From the NCBI GenBank assembly GCA_050246595.1, contig JBFWVT010000054.1:1-32009 (forward strand): 32,009 nt of DNA, given 5' to 3'. Within the stretch, counting starts at the first letter, position 1. Each line of letters opens with the position of its first letter. A model generated the notes under the pieces. It saw only the letters and a program-made list of their open reading frames with translations. It had not been told where the DNA came from and ran no database searches. The position numbers and the translations under genes were made by a program. The DNA is from DATARH01 sp050246595 (GTDB lineage Bacteria > Pseudomonadota > Alphaproteobacteria > ATCC43930 > CGMCC-115725). Below are positions 23,115 to 29,982 of this stretch, piece after piece.

Positions 23115-24283
23115 CGCAACCGGCGCTCTCCAATGGTTCGGTTGCAGCCCCGCGCCCGCTGCGGATCGTCATCCTCGGTCTGTCGATCACCTCCTCCTGG
23201 GGCAACGGTCACGCGACCACCTATCGCGGTCTGATGCGCGCGCTGTGCCGGCGCGGCCACGAGGTGCTGTTTCTCGAATGCGACAAGCCGTGGTACCGCG
23301 CGCATCGCGACGTGACGGACCCGCCGTTCGGAACCGTGCGTCTTTACGAGGATTTCGCGGAATTGCGGCGGCGCTGGGCCGGCGAAATCCGCGATGCCGA
23401 TCTCGTCATCGTCGGCTCGTATGTTCCGGACGGCATCGCGATCGCGCGCTGGGTGCGGGCGGTCGCGACTGGGATCGTCGCCTTTTACGACATCGACACG
23501 CCGGTGACATTGGCCGCGCTGGCCGACGGGACCTGCCCCTATCTCGACGCCGATCTCGTCCCGAGTTTCGATCTGTACCTGTCGTTCACCGGCGGACCGG
23601 CGTTGCGCCTGCTCGAAACAAGCTACCGGGCGCGCGCCGCGCGGGCCTTGTATTGCAGTGTCGATCCCGAGCGGCACCGACCTTTTCCGGCCGGCGAGAT
23701 CAGGTGGGAGCTGGGCTATCTCGGCACCTACAGCGCCGACCGTCAGCCGGCGCTCGACGCGCTGCTGTGCGAGCCGGCGCGGCGCTGGAAAGAGGGAAGT
23801 TTTGCGGTGGCCGGCCCGCTCTATCCGGCGGAGCTGCGATGGCCGGCCAATGTCGAGCGTATCGAGCACATCGGTCCGGACAGGCATCCGCGGTTCTACG
23901 GGCGGCAGCTTTTCACCTTGAACGTGACCCGCGCCGACATGGTGCGTCTCGGTTACTCGCCGAGCGTGCGGCTGTTCGAGGCGGCTGCGTGCGGCGTCCC
24001 GATCATCAGCGATTGGTGGCCGGGTCTGACGACGATCTTCGAGCCGGGGCGCGAAATTCTGACCGCCCGCGACGGCGACGAAGTGCTGCGGTTTCTGCGC
24101 GAGACGCCGGAGCCGGAGCGGGCGCGCATCGCCGATGCGGCGCGCGCCCGCGTGCTGAGACAGCATACCGCCGAGCACCGCGCCGCCGAGCTGGAAACCC
24201 ATGTCGCCGAGGTCGCGGAGACGGCCCCCAGACCCGGTCCGGTGCTTGCAGCCGCGCGCGGCCTCGCGGAGGTGCCGCGATGA
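23111..24283 (+). CDS. CgeB-like glycosyltransferase, copy 3
   Basis: A 390-residue protein. The hallmark SSWGNGHATTYRGLMRAL (28-45) is followed by VLFLECDKPWYRAHRD. FYDIDTPVTLAAL, LSFTGGPALRLLE and YCSVDPERHRP mark the interdomain region. YLGTYSADRQPALDALL opens the C-terminal domain, with LNVTRADMVRLGYSPSVRLFEAAACG (about 270-295) and SDWWPGLTTIFEPGREIL. It is closest to copy 4, with long matching blocks, suggesting the most recent duplication in the array. It has an extra Pro/Ala-rich tail after the last helix (about 365-390). It overlaps both neighbours by ATGA. Confidence 0.84.
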   Translation: MTQPALSNGSVAAPRPLRIVILGLSITSSWGNGHATTYRGLMRALCRRGHEVLFLECDKPWYRAHRDVTDPPFGTVRLYEDFAELRRRWAGEIRDADLVIVGSYVPDGIAIARWVRAVATGIVAFYDIDTPVTLAALADGTCPYLDADLVPSFDLYLSFTGGPALRLLETSYRARAARALYCSVDPERHRPFPAGEIRWELGYLGTYSADRQPALDALLCEPARRWKEGSFAVAGPLYPAELRWPANVERIEHIGPDRHPRFYGRQLFTLNVTRADMVRLGYSPSVRLFEAAACGVPIISDWWPGLTTIFEPGREILTARDGDEVLRFLRETPEPERARIADAARARVLRQHTAEHRAAELETHVAEVAETAPRPGPVLAAARGLAEVPR

Positions 24284-25389
24284 AGCTCGTCGTCTTCGGC
24301 CTGTCGGTCAGTTCGTCCTGGGGCAATGGTCATGCGGTGCTATGGCGGGCGCTGATCCGGGCGCTCGCGGCATACGGACATTGCACCGTATTCTTCGAGC
24401 GCGACGTACCCTGGTATGCCGAACATCGCGACCTGATCGAGATCGATGGCTGTCGTCTGGTGCTGTACGCCGAGTGGGACGATATCCGGCCGGTCGCGCT
24501 GCGCGAGTTGCGCGACGCCGATGCGGCAATCGTGACCTCGTATTGCCCGGACGGTGTGGCAGCGACCGAGATCGTGCTCGACGCGCCGGGTCTGCACGTC
24601 TTCTACGATCTCGACACGCCGGTGACATTGTCACGCCTCGCTTCCGGCGAGCGGATCGAGGCGATCGGGCCGCGCGGTCTCGCGCCGTTCGACCTCGTGC
24701 TGAGCTATGCCGGCGGCGGCGCCCTGACCGCGCTCAAGGAACGGCTCGGCGCAATCCGGGTCGCGCCGCTCTACGGCAGCGTCGATCCCGCTCGCTATCA
24801 GCCCGGGGAGAAGCCGCCAAGCCCTCGCGCTTCTCTGTCCTATCTCGGCACCTATGCCGCCGACCGGCAGGACAAACTCGACCGGCTGCTGCTCGAACCG
24901 GCGCGGCGTCGCCCGGATTGGCGGTTTGTGATCGGCGGCGCGCAATATCCGCAGGATTTCGCCTGGACCGACAACATCTTCTTCTGGCGCCATGTCGCGC
25001 CGGCCGAACACCCGCGCTTTTACGCCGCGGCGCGCGCGACGCTGAACGTCACCCGCCGGTCGATGGCCGAGAGCGGATGGTGCCCGTCGGGTCGGCTGTT
25101 CGAGGCGGCTGCCTGCGCCGCCCCGATCCTCAGCGACTGGTGGGAGGGGCTCGACGCGTTCTTCGCACCGGGATCGGAAATCCTGGTCGTCTATTCGACC
25201 GAGGACGTGCTCGCCGCGCTCGACCGCGACGACGGCGAGCTGCGGCGTATCGGTGAGACGGCTCGCGAGCGCGCCCTGTCCGAGCACACCGCCGAGCGCC
25301 GCGCCGCCGAGCTGGTCGAGCTGCTCTCGGACCGCAATCCGTGGGCTGGAGGTTCGCGGGAGGTCGCACCACGGTATCTGGAGGCCTGA
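24280..25389 (+). CDS. CgeB-like glycosyltransferase, copy 4
   Basis: A 369-residue protein. SSSWGNGHAVLWRALIRAL (11-29), FFERDVPWYAEHRDL, FYDLDTPVTLSRL and LYGSVDPARYQP repeat the sequence of copy 3 almost block for block. SYLGTYAADRQDKLDRLLLEPARR is followed by LNVTRRSMAESGWCPSGRLFEAAACA (to about 280) and SDWWEGLDAFFAPGSEIL. The start ATG at 24280 overlaps the stop of copy 3 (ATGA). A longer reading frame continues upstream within copy 3, but the homology begins at this ATG. It ends three bases before the nucleotidyltransferase ATG. Like the other copies it lacks a signal peptide. Confidence 0.84.
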   Translation: MKLVVFGLSVSSSWGNGHAVLWRALIRALAAYGHCTVFFERDVPWYAEHRDLIEIDGCRLVLYAEWDDIRPVALRELRDADAAIVTSYCPDGVAATEIVLDAPGLHVFYDLDTPVTLSRLASGERIEAIGPRGLAPFDLVLSYAGGGALTALKERLGAIRVAPLYGSVDPARYQPGEKPPSPRASLSYLGTYAADRQDKLDRLLLEPARRRPDWRFVIGGAQYPQDFAWTDNIFFWRHVAPAEHPRFYAAARATLNVTRRSMAESGWCPSGRLFEAAACAAPILSDWWEGLDAFFAPGSEILVVYSTEDVLAALDRDDGELRRIGETARERALSEHTAERRAAELVELLSDRNPWAGGSREVAPRYLEA

Positions 25390-25392
25390 GCC

Positions 25393-26187
25393 ATGTGGGG
25401 CATCATTCCCGCCGCCGGCAACGGTACGCGCATCCAGCCGCTGGCCTTCTCGAAGGAATTGCTCCCCGTGGGCAGCCGTTTCGAGGGCGACACCGAGCGC
25501 CCGCGCGCCGTCAGCGAATACCTGATCGAGCGCATGCTGCGGGGCGGCGCCGACAAGATTTGTTTTGTGATCTCGCGCTGGAAATTCGACATCCTGCAAT
25601 ATTACGGCGGGGAAATCGGCGATGACGAGACCGGCAGAGCCGCGATCGCCTATGCGGTGCAGCCCGAGCCGCGCGGGTTGTGCGACGCGATCTTTCGCGC
25701 CGTCCCGTTTGTCGATCCGGCCGAGAAGGTATTGGTCGGGCTGCCCGATACGATCTGGATGCCGGAGGATGCTTTCGCACGGCTTCCCGATGATCGGCTC
25801 GCCTTTCTGACCTTCCCGGTGGCGCGCCCGGAACTGTTTGACGCCGTGGTCAGCGATCCCGACGGACGGGTCCGCGAAATCCAGGTAAAGCGCGAGCACG
25901 CGCGGTCGAACTGGGTCTGGGGCGCGTTCCGCATGCCGGGCGCCGTGCTGCACGAATTGCACCGTCTCTGGCAGATGCGCGGCGAGGTGGACGAGTATTT
26001 CGGCACACTGGCAACTGCCTGGCTTGCCGAGGGCGGGGATGCCGTCGCGGTGCCGGAAGGCACGGCCTATGTCGATGTCGGCACGCTGGGCGGCTATCGC
26101 GAGGCGATGCGGCTGCTGGCCGAGGCGGCGCAATCGCCGAATGCAAGGCGGGTCGCCCCGCTGTCGCTGCGGGCGGGACGGCGCTGA
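25393..26187 (+). CDS. Sugar-1-phosphate nucleotidyltransferase (RfbA-like)
   Basis: A 264-residue nucleotidyltransferase that joins a sugar 1-phosphate to a nucleoside triphosphate, providing the nucleotide-sugar for the neighbouring epimerases and transferases. The N-terminal nucleotide loop is AAGNGTRIQPLAFSKELLPVG (7-27), close to the G-x-G-T-R-x2-P-L-x5-K-E-L-L-P-V signature of glucose-1-phosphate thymidylyl- and uridylyltransferases. Lys21 is the expected catalytic lysine. LVGLPDTIWMPEDAF (about 116-130) carries the metal-binding Asp, and the C-terminal YVDVGTLGGYREAMRLL is typical. TTP or UTP specificity cannot be read. It ends in TGATG, sharing one base with the methyltransferase start. 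Confidence 0.9.
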   Translation: MWGIIPAAGNGTRIQPLAFSKELLPVGSRFEGDTERPRAVSEYLIERMLRGGADKICFVISRWKFDILQYYGGEIGDDETGRAAIAYAVQPEPRGLCDAIFRAVPFVDPAEKVLVGLPDTIWMPEDAFARLPDDRLAFLTFPVARPELFDAVVSDPDGRVREIQVKREHARSNWVWGAFRMPGAVLHELHRLWQMRGEVDEYFGTLATAWLAEGGDAVAVPEGTAYVDVGTLGGYREAMRLLAEAAQSPNARRVAPLSLRAGRR

Positions 26188-26966
26188 TGCCGGTACGCTC
26201 GCCCGATCGGCTTCGCCGCGAGATCGCCGCGCTCGGACCGTGGTTTCACAACATCGATCTCGGTGGGATCAAGACCGCACCCGAGCATTTCCTCGGCGAT
26301 TATCCGGCGGTCAAATGGCGCCGTTTCGCGCATGCCCTGCCGCAGGATCTGGGCGGAAAATCCGTGCTCGATATCGGCTGCAACGGCGGGTTTTATTCGA
26401 TCGAGATGAAGCGGCGCGGCGCCGCCCGCGTGCTCGGGATCGACCACGACGAGGACTATCTGAAGCAGGCGCGCTTCGCGGCCGAGGTGAGCGGACTCGA
26501 TATCGAATTCGCGCAGCTCTCAGTTTACGACGTGGGTGCGCTGGGCGAGCGTTTCGATCTCGTGCTGTTTCTCGGCGTGCTGTATCACCTGCGCCATCCG
26601 CTGCTGGCGCTCGATCTTATCCGCGAACACGTCGCAAAGGATCTGTTCGTCTGCCAGTCGATGCAGCGCGGCGATCCCGGCGAGGAGCCGATCGCGGACG
26701 ATTACCCGTTCGCCGAGACCATCATCTTCGAGAGGCCGACCTGGCCGCGCCTGTCGTTTATCGAACACCGCTATGCCGGCGACGAGACGAATTGGTGGGT
26801 GCCGAACCGGGCCTGCACCAAGGCGATGCTGCGCAGCGCCGGATTTGTCATAGCCAGCAATCCGGAGGAGGAGGTTTATGTCTGCCGGCCCGGACCGACG
26901 CCCTACGAAAGCGGCGCGGTCTATCCGGCATCGCCGCCGCGCAGGATGAAGGGGGCTGCGGCATGA
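26187..26966 (+). CDS. SAM-dependent methyltransferase (TIGR04290-like)
   Basis: A 259-residue class I methyltransferase. Motif I LDIGCNGGF (61-69) and the acidic end of strand 2 GIDHDEDY bind SAM. DLVLFLGVLYHLRHPLLALDLI is the post-core motif, and the whole resembles the CmoB/UbiG-like group. The N-terminal PWFHNIDLGGIKTAPEHFLGDYPAVKW (18-44) and the C-terminal WWVPNRACTKAMLRSAGF are distinctive. I recall it as the TIGR04290 (Rta_06860) methyltransferase family, known from a conserved gene neighbourhood, not checked here. The likely role is O- or N-methylation of a sugar or glycan end. It shares a base with the preceding stop, and its stop overlaps the next start (ATGA). Confidence 0.88.
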   Translation: MPVRSPDRLRREIAALGPWFHNIDLGGIKTAPEHFLGDYPAVKWRRFAHALPQDLGGKSVLDIGCNGGFYSIEMKRRGAARVLGIDHDEDYLKQARFAAEVSGLDIEFAQLSVYDVGALGERFDLVLFLGVLYHLRHPLLALDLIREHVAKDLFVCQSMQRGDPGEEPIADDYPFAETIIFERPTWPRLSFIEHRYAGDETNWWVPNRACTKAMLRSAGFVIASNPEEEVYVCRPGPTPYESGAVYPASPPRRMKGAAA

Positions 26967-27886
26967 TCGAAGCCGCGATGATCTGGAACGAGCCGAACAA
27001 CAAATCGCATTGGGACCCCGAGCTGGACCCGGACTGGTCGCGTTTCGCCCGGATGTGCCGGCTGGCCGGCGAGGCGATCGCGGCCGAGGCACCGGGTCTG
27101 CCGCGCGTGCTCGGCGGGATTTCGCCGATCGACCCGAATTTTGTCGCCAATATGCGGGGACAGGGCGCGCTCGACGCGCTCGATGTCGTCGCGGTGCATG
27201 GTTTCCCGCTCGACTGGAATCTGTGGCCGCTCGATGCTTGGCCCGACAAACTCGCCGAGATCGCTGCCGTCACCGACCTGCCGGTCTGGGTGTCGGAATG
27301 CGGCGCCTCCAGCTTCGGAGCCGAGGAAGTGCAGGAATTCGGCCTCCGGCGCACCGCCGAATTGTTGACCGGCCGGGCGCCCCGCATCCACTGGTACAGC
27401 CTGTTCGACCTGCCGCAGGCCTGGCCGGCGACAACGCGTCACAAGGAGGCCGAGGGGTCGTCCTATTACCGGCATTTCTATATGGGTCTGGTGCGCGAGG
27501 ACGGCACGCCGAAGCGCGCCGCCGGTATTTTCCCGGATTACGCGCCCGATCTCGGCATCTGCCAGTGGTTTCATTTTGATGACCATCGGCTCGATGACGC
27601 GGCGCTCTGGCTGAAGCGGCTCGGCACGCGCCACCTGCGCACCGGCCTGTCCTGGGCCGACAGTTTCCGTCCCAACGCCGATTCGTGGTTCGACCGCATG
27701 ATGCGCGTCCTCGACCCGTTCGAGGTTACCGTCACATTCTGCTTCACCCCCGAGCATCGCGGGATCGCGCCGCACCATACGAGCCCGCCGCTGGTCGATG
27801 AGGAATTCGCCGAATTCTGCGCGCGCATGCTGCGCCGCTATTGGCGGGCAGGCTCGGCCTACGCCCCGTTCGCCGCCCGAGAATGA
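26963..27886 (+). CDS. Clan GH-A glycoside hydrolase-like protein with swapped barrel halves
   Basis: A 307-residue protein often annotated beta-xylosidase-like, from memory. The acid/base motif of clan A hydrolases, W-N-E-P, appears already at residues 8-11 (Glu10), and the nucleophile candidate is Glu112 in WVSECGASSFG. The 102-residue spacing is plausible for strands 4 and 7. IHWYSLFDLPQAW (142-154) resembles strand 8. Residues about 198-293 (LGICQWFHFDD, WLKRLGTRHLRTGLSWAD, FEVTVTFCFTPEH, EEFAEFCARMLRRY) look like strands 1-3, normally N-terminal in these enzymes. The order therefore suggests a circular permutation. No signal peptide is present, so it acts in the cytosol or has lost hydrolase activity. 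It overlaps both neighbours by ATGA. Confidence 0.78.
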   Translation: MIEAAMIWNEPNNKSHWDPELDPDWSRFARMCRLAGEAIAAEAPGLPRVLGGISPIDPNFVANMRGQGALDALDVVAVHGFPLDWNLWPLDAWPDKLAEIAAVTDLPVWVSECGASSFGAEEVQEFGLRRTAELLTGRAPRIHWYSLFDLPQAWPATTRHKEAEGSSYYRHFYMGLVREDGTPKRAAGIFPDYAPDLGICQWFHFDDHRLDDAALWLKRLGTRHLRTGLSWADSFRPNADSWFDRMMRVLDPFEVTVTFCFTPEHRGIAPHHTSPPLVDEEFAEFCARMLRRYWRAGSAYAPFAARE

Positions 27887-28905
27887 GCGCCGGAGCGGCG
27901 ATCCTGGCAATTCTCGCCGCGGGCGGCTCCGTGGCCGACCGTGTCATGATCGTTGTCGCGCACCCCGATGACGAGACGATCGGTCTGGGCGCGCAACTCA
28001 GCCGTTTCAAGGACGCGCTGCTCGTGCACGTCACCGACGGCGCGCCGCGCGACGGGCATGACTCGCGCAATTACGGCTTCGTCAGCGTGGCCGATTACGC
28101 CGCGGCGCGGGAGGCGGAACTTGCCGCGGCATTGCGCGCGGGCGACGCCGCGCGGCTGCGCCGGCTCGGTCTCGGCATCCCCGACAAAGAAGCTTGGCAA
28201 GACCTCGCCGGTTTGGCGCGGTGCATTGCAGAACTGCTGCGCGAGACACAACCCGCGTGCGTGTTCACGCATGCCTACGAAGGCGGCCACCCCGACCACG
28301 ACTCGACCGCCTTCGCCGTCCATGCCGCCCGCCGGCTCACCCCCGCTCCGCCGACGATCATCGAAATACCGTATTACCACCGCGATGATGGTCGCCTTGT
28401 CACCGGCGAGTTTCTGCCGCAGCTCTCCCCGCCTCTCACAGCGTCATCCCGGCGAAAGCCGGGATCCATTCCTCATCCATTCGAGCGCCCGACAAGTGAG
28501 TCCTGGCCGGAGTTTATCCTCGGGCCGGCCGAAGGACGGACCCGTGGGCCGGGACGACAATTTTCTCCCGCAACCGTGATTTCGCTCCGAGTGGAAGAGC
28601 GAGATCGCAAGCAGCACATGATCGATTGCTTTGCGACGCAGCTCTGGCTGCTCGAACAATTCGATCTCTCGACCGAGCGTTTCCGTGTTGCGCCGGATTA
28701 TGATTTCCGCGAGCCGCCCCATCCCGGCGAATTGCATTACGAGACGCTCGGCTGGGGCATCGTCGGCGCGGATTGGCGGTGCGCCGCCGCCGACGCGCTC
28801 CAGCTCCTCGGCCTGTCGCCCTCCCCTCATTGCGAGGAGCGCAGCGGCGGAGCAACCGCGCAGGATCGCGCGAGATTGCTTCGCTCCGCTCGCAATAACG
28901 GTTGA
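27883..28905 (+). CDS. PIG-L/LmbE-family deacetylase with in-frame repeat insertions
   Basis: A 340-residue zinc-dependent deacetylase of the PIG-L/LmbE family, which removes N-acetyl groups from sugars (GlcNAc-inositol, GlcNAc-PI, bacillithiol and mycothiol precursors). The metal site is AHPDDE (26-31) with HAYEGGHPDHD (130-140). The conserved core resumes at YYHRDDGRLVTGEFLP and RVEERDRKQHMIDCFATQ. Residues about 187-226 are encoded by a 117-base dispersed repeat, and 316-338 by a second repeat, so the native protein was probably about 60 residues shorter. All catalytic ligands lie before the insertions, so activity may survive. The start ATG overlaps the previous stop (ATGA); the stop overlaps a TTG start of the next gene (TTGA). 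Confidence 0.85.
   Translation: MSAGAAILAILAAGGSVADRVMIVVAHPDDETIGLGAQLSRFKDALLVHVTDGAPRDGHDSRNYGFVSVADYAAAREAELAAALRAGDAARLRRLGLGIPDKEAWQDLAGLARCIAELLRETQPACVFTHAYEGGHPDHDSTAFAVHAARRLTPAPPTIIEIPYYHRDDGRLVTGEFLPQLSPPLTASSRRKPGSIPHPFERPTSESWPEFILGPAEGRTRGPGRQFSPATVISLRVEERDRKQHMIDCFATQLWLLEQFDLSTERFRVAPDYDFREPPHPGELHYETLGWGIVGADWRCAAADALQLLGLSPSPHCEERSGGATAQDRARLLRSARNNG
28442..28558. repeat. 117-bp dispersed repeat inserted in the PIG-L gene
   Basis: The element has imperfect inverted ends, CGTCATCCCGGC (28442-28453) and GCCGGGACGAC (28548-28558), and a left hairpin CCCGGCGAAAGCCGGG. It is of the 'gtcatcccggcgaaagccgggatcc' type, which I know as intergenic in many alphaproteobacteria. Its length is exactly 39 codons and it has no in-frame stop, so the gene stays open. 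The ends are approximate by a few bases. Confidence 0.75.
28829..28896. repeat. 68-bp palindromic repeat at the PIG-L / GT4 junction
   Basis: The left arm ATTGCGAGGAGCGCAGCGG... and right arm ...TTGCTTCGCTCCGCTCGCAAT form an imperfect inverted repeat. This 'attgcgaggagcg...cgctcgcaat' element is a familiar dispersed repeat of alphaproteobacteria. It supplies the last residues of the deacetylase and abuts the TTGA stop/start junction of the next gene. Confidence 0.7.
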
Positions 28906-29951
28906 ACAGGCGGTTTACCGTCCTCAGCGTCGGTTATGCGCTGGCGCCGGTCGGTCCCGACGCGGTCGGCGGCGCCGAGCAGGTTCTCTCGGCGTTGGAC
29001 CGGGCGCTCGTTGCCGCCGGGCATTGCTCGATCGTGGTCGCCCCCGAGGGGTCGCTTGTCGCCGGCCGCTTGATCGCGACCGCGAAACTGCCGGCACGCA
29101 TCACCGATCACGAGCGCGGCGCGATCGAGCGGCGGCAGCGCCAGGTAATCGAGCAAGCCCTTTCCGAGCAGCGGATCGATCTGATCCATGCGCACGGGCT
29201 CGATTTCGCCGAGCATCTGCCCGAGACGGCGGTTCCGACGCTGATCACCCTGCATCTCCCAGCCGAGTTCTACCGGCCCGAAGCTCTGGCGGCGCGCCCA
29301 AATACCTGGTTCCATTGCGTGTCGGCGGACCAGCAGCGTCGCTTTCCGCCGCTGCCGACCATGCTCGACCCGATACCGAACGGCGTCCCGATCGATTGCC
29401 TATGGGCGCGCCATGCGAGGCGCGGTTTCGCCCTCGCGCTCGGACGCATCTGTCCGGAAAAGGGCTTTCATCTGGGGCTCGACGCGGCCCGGCTCGCCCG
29501 GACGCCCCTGCTGCTCGCCGGTCAGGTATTCCCGTATGAAACCCATCAACGCTATTTTTCCGAGGAGATCCGGCCACGGCTCGGCCGCCACGCTCGGTTT
29601 CTCGGTCCAATCGGCTTCGCCCGGAAACGGCGCCTTCTAGCGGCGGCGCGCGCTCTGCTGATCCCGAGCCTGGTGCCCGAGACAAGCTCGCTTGTCGCTA
29701 TGGAGGCGCTGGCCTGCGGCTGCCCGGTTGTCGCGTTTCCCGCCGGCGCGCTGCCCGACCTCGTTGAACCCGGCTTAACCGGTTTTCTGGTGTCTACGGT
29801 TGACGAAATGGCCGCAGCGATCCCGCGCTGCGACGGTCTCGACCGCGAGCGCTGCCGCGAACTGGCACGGCAGAGATTTTCGCTTGATTCGATGATCGAG
29901 TCCTATTTCCGCCTTTACCGCCGATTTGGCCCGGCGGAAGCGCGGCTTTGA
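28902..29951 (+). CDS. GT4-type glycosyltransferase, last gene of operon
   Basis: A 349-residue GT-B retaining glycosyltransferase. The N-terminal loop VGPDAVGGAEQVLSALDRAL (17-36) is the typical donor/acceptor glycine loop. DLIHAHGLDFAEHLP and DPIPNGVPID (156-165) follow. The C-terminal domain has LGRICPEKGFHLGLDAA (180-196) and the E-x7-E motif Glu260-Glu268 (PETSSLVAMEALACG). The role is sugar transfer within the glycan made by the operon. It starts with TTG that overlaps the PIG-L stop (TTGA), immediately after a repeat insertion; the original start may have been displaced. No other good start occurs before the conserved loop. It ends 31 bases from the convergent BrkB-like gene, with no clear terminator. 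Confidence 0.88.
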   Translation: MNRRFTVLSVGYALAPVGPDAVGGAEQVLSALDRALVAAGHCSIVVAPEGSLVAGRLIATAKLPARITDHERGAIERRQRQVIEQALSEQRIDLIHAHGLDFAEHLPETAVPTLITLHLPAEFYRPEALAARPNTWFHCVSADQQRRFPPLPTMLDPIPNGVPIDCLWARHARRGFALALGRICPEKGFHLGLDAARLARTPLLLAGQVFPYETHQRYFSEEIRPRLGRHARFLGPIGFARKRRLLAAARALLIPSLVPETSSLVAMEALACGCPVVAFPAGALPDLVEPGLTGFLVSTVDEMAAAIPRCDGLDRERCRELARQRFSLDSMIESYFRLYRRFGPAEARL

Positions 29952-29982
29952 GCGAGATGATCGTCGGTATACGCTGACCACT

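Noticed and set aside
23245..24279. Upstream extension of the fourth CgeB-like protein into copy 3
   Set aside because: The extension is an out-of-frame shadow of copy 3, Arg-rich and non-homologous; similarity begins at the ATG at 24280, which forms an ATGA overlap.
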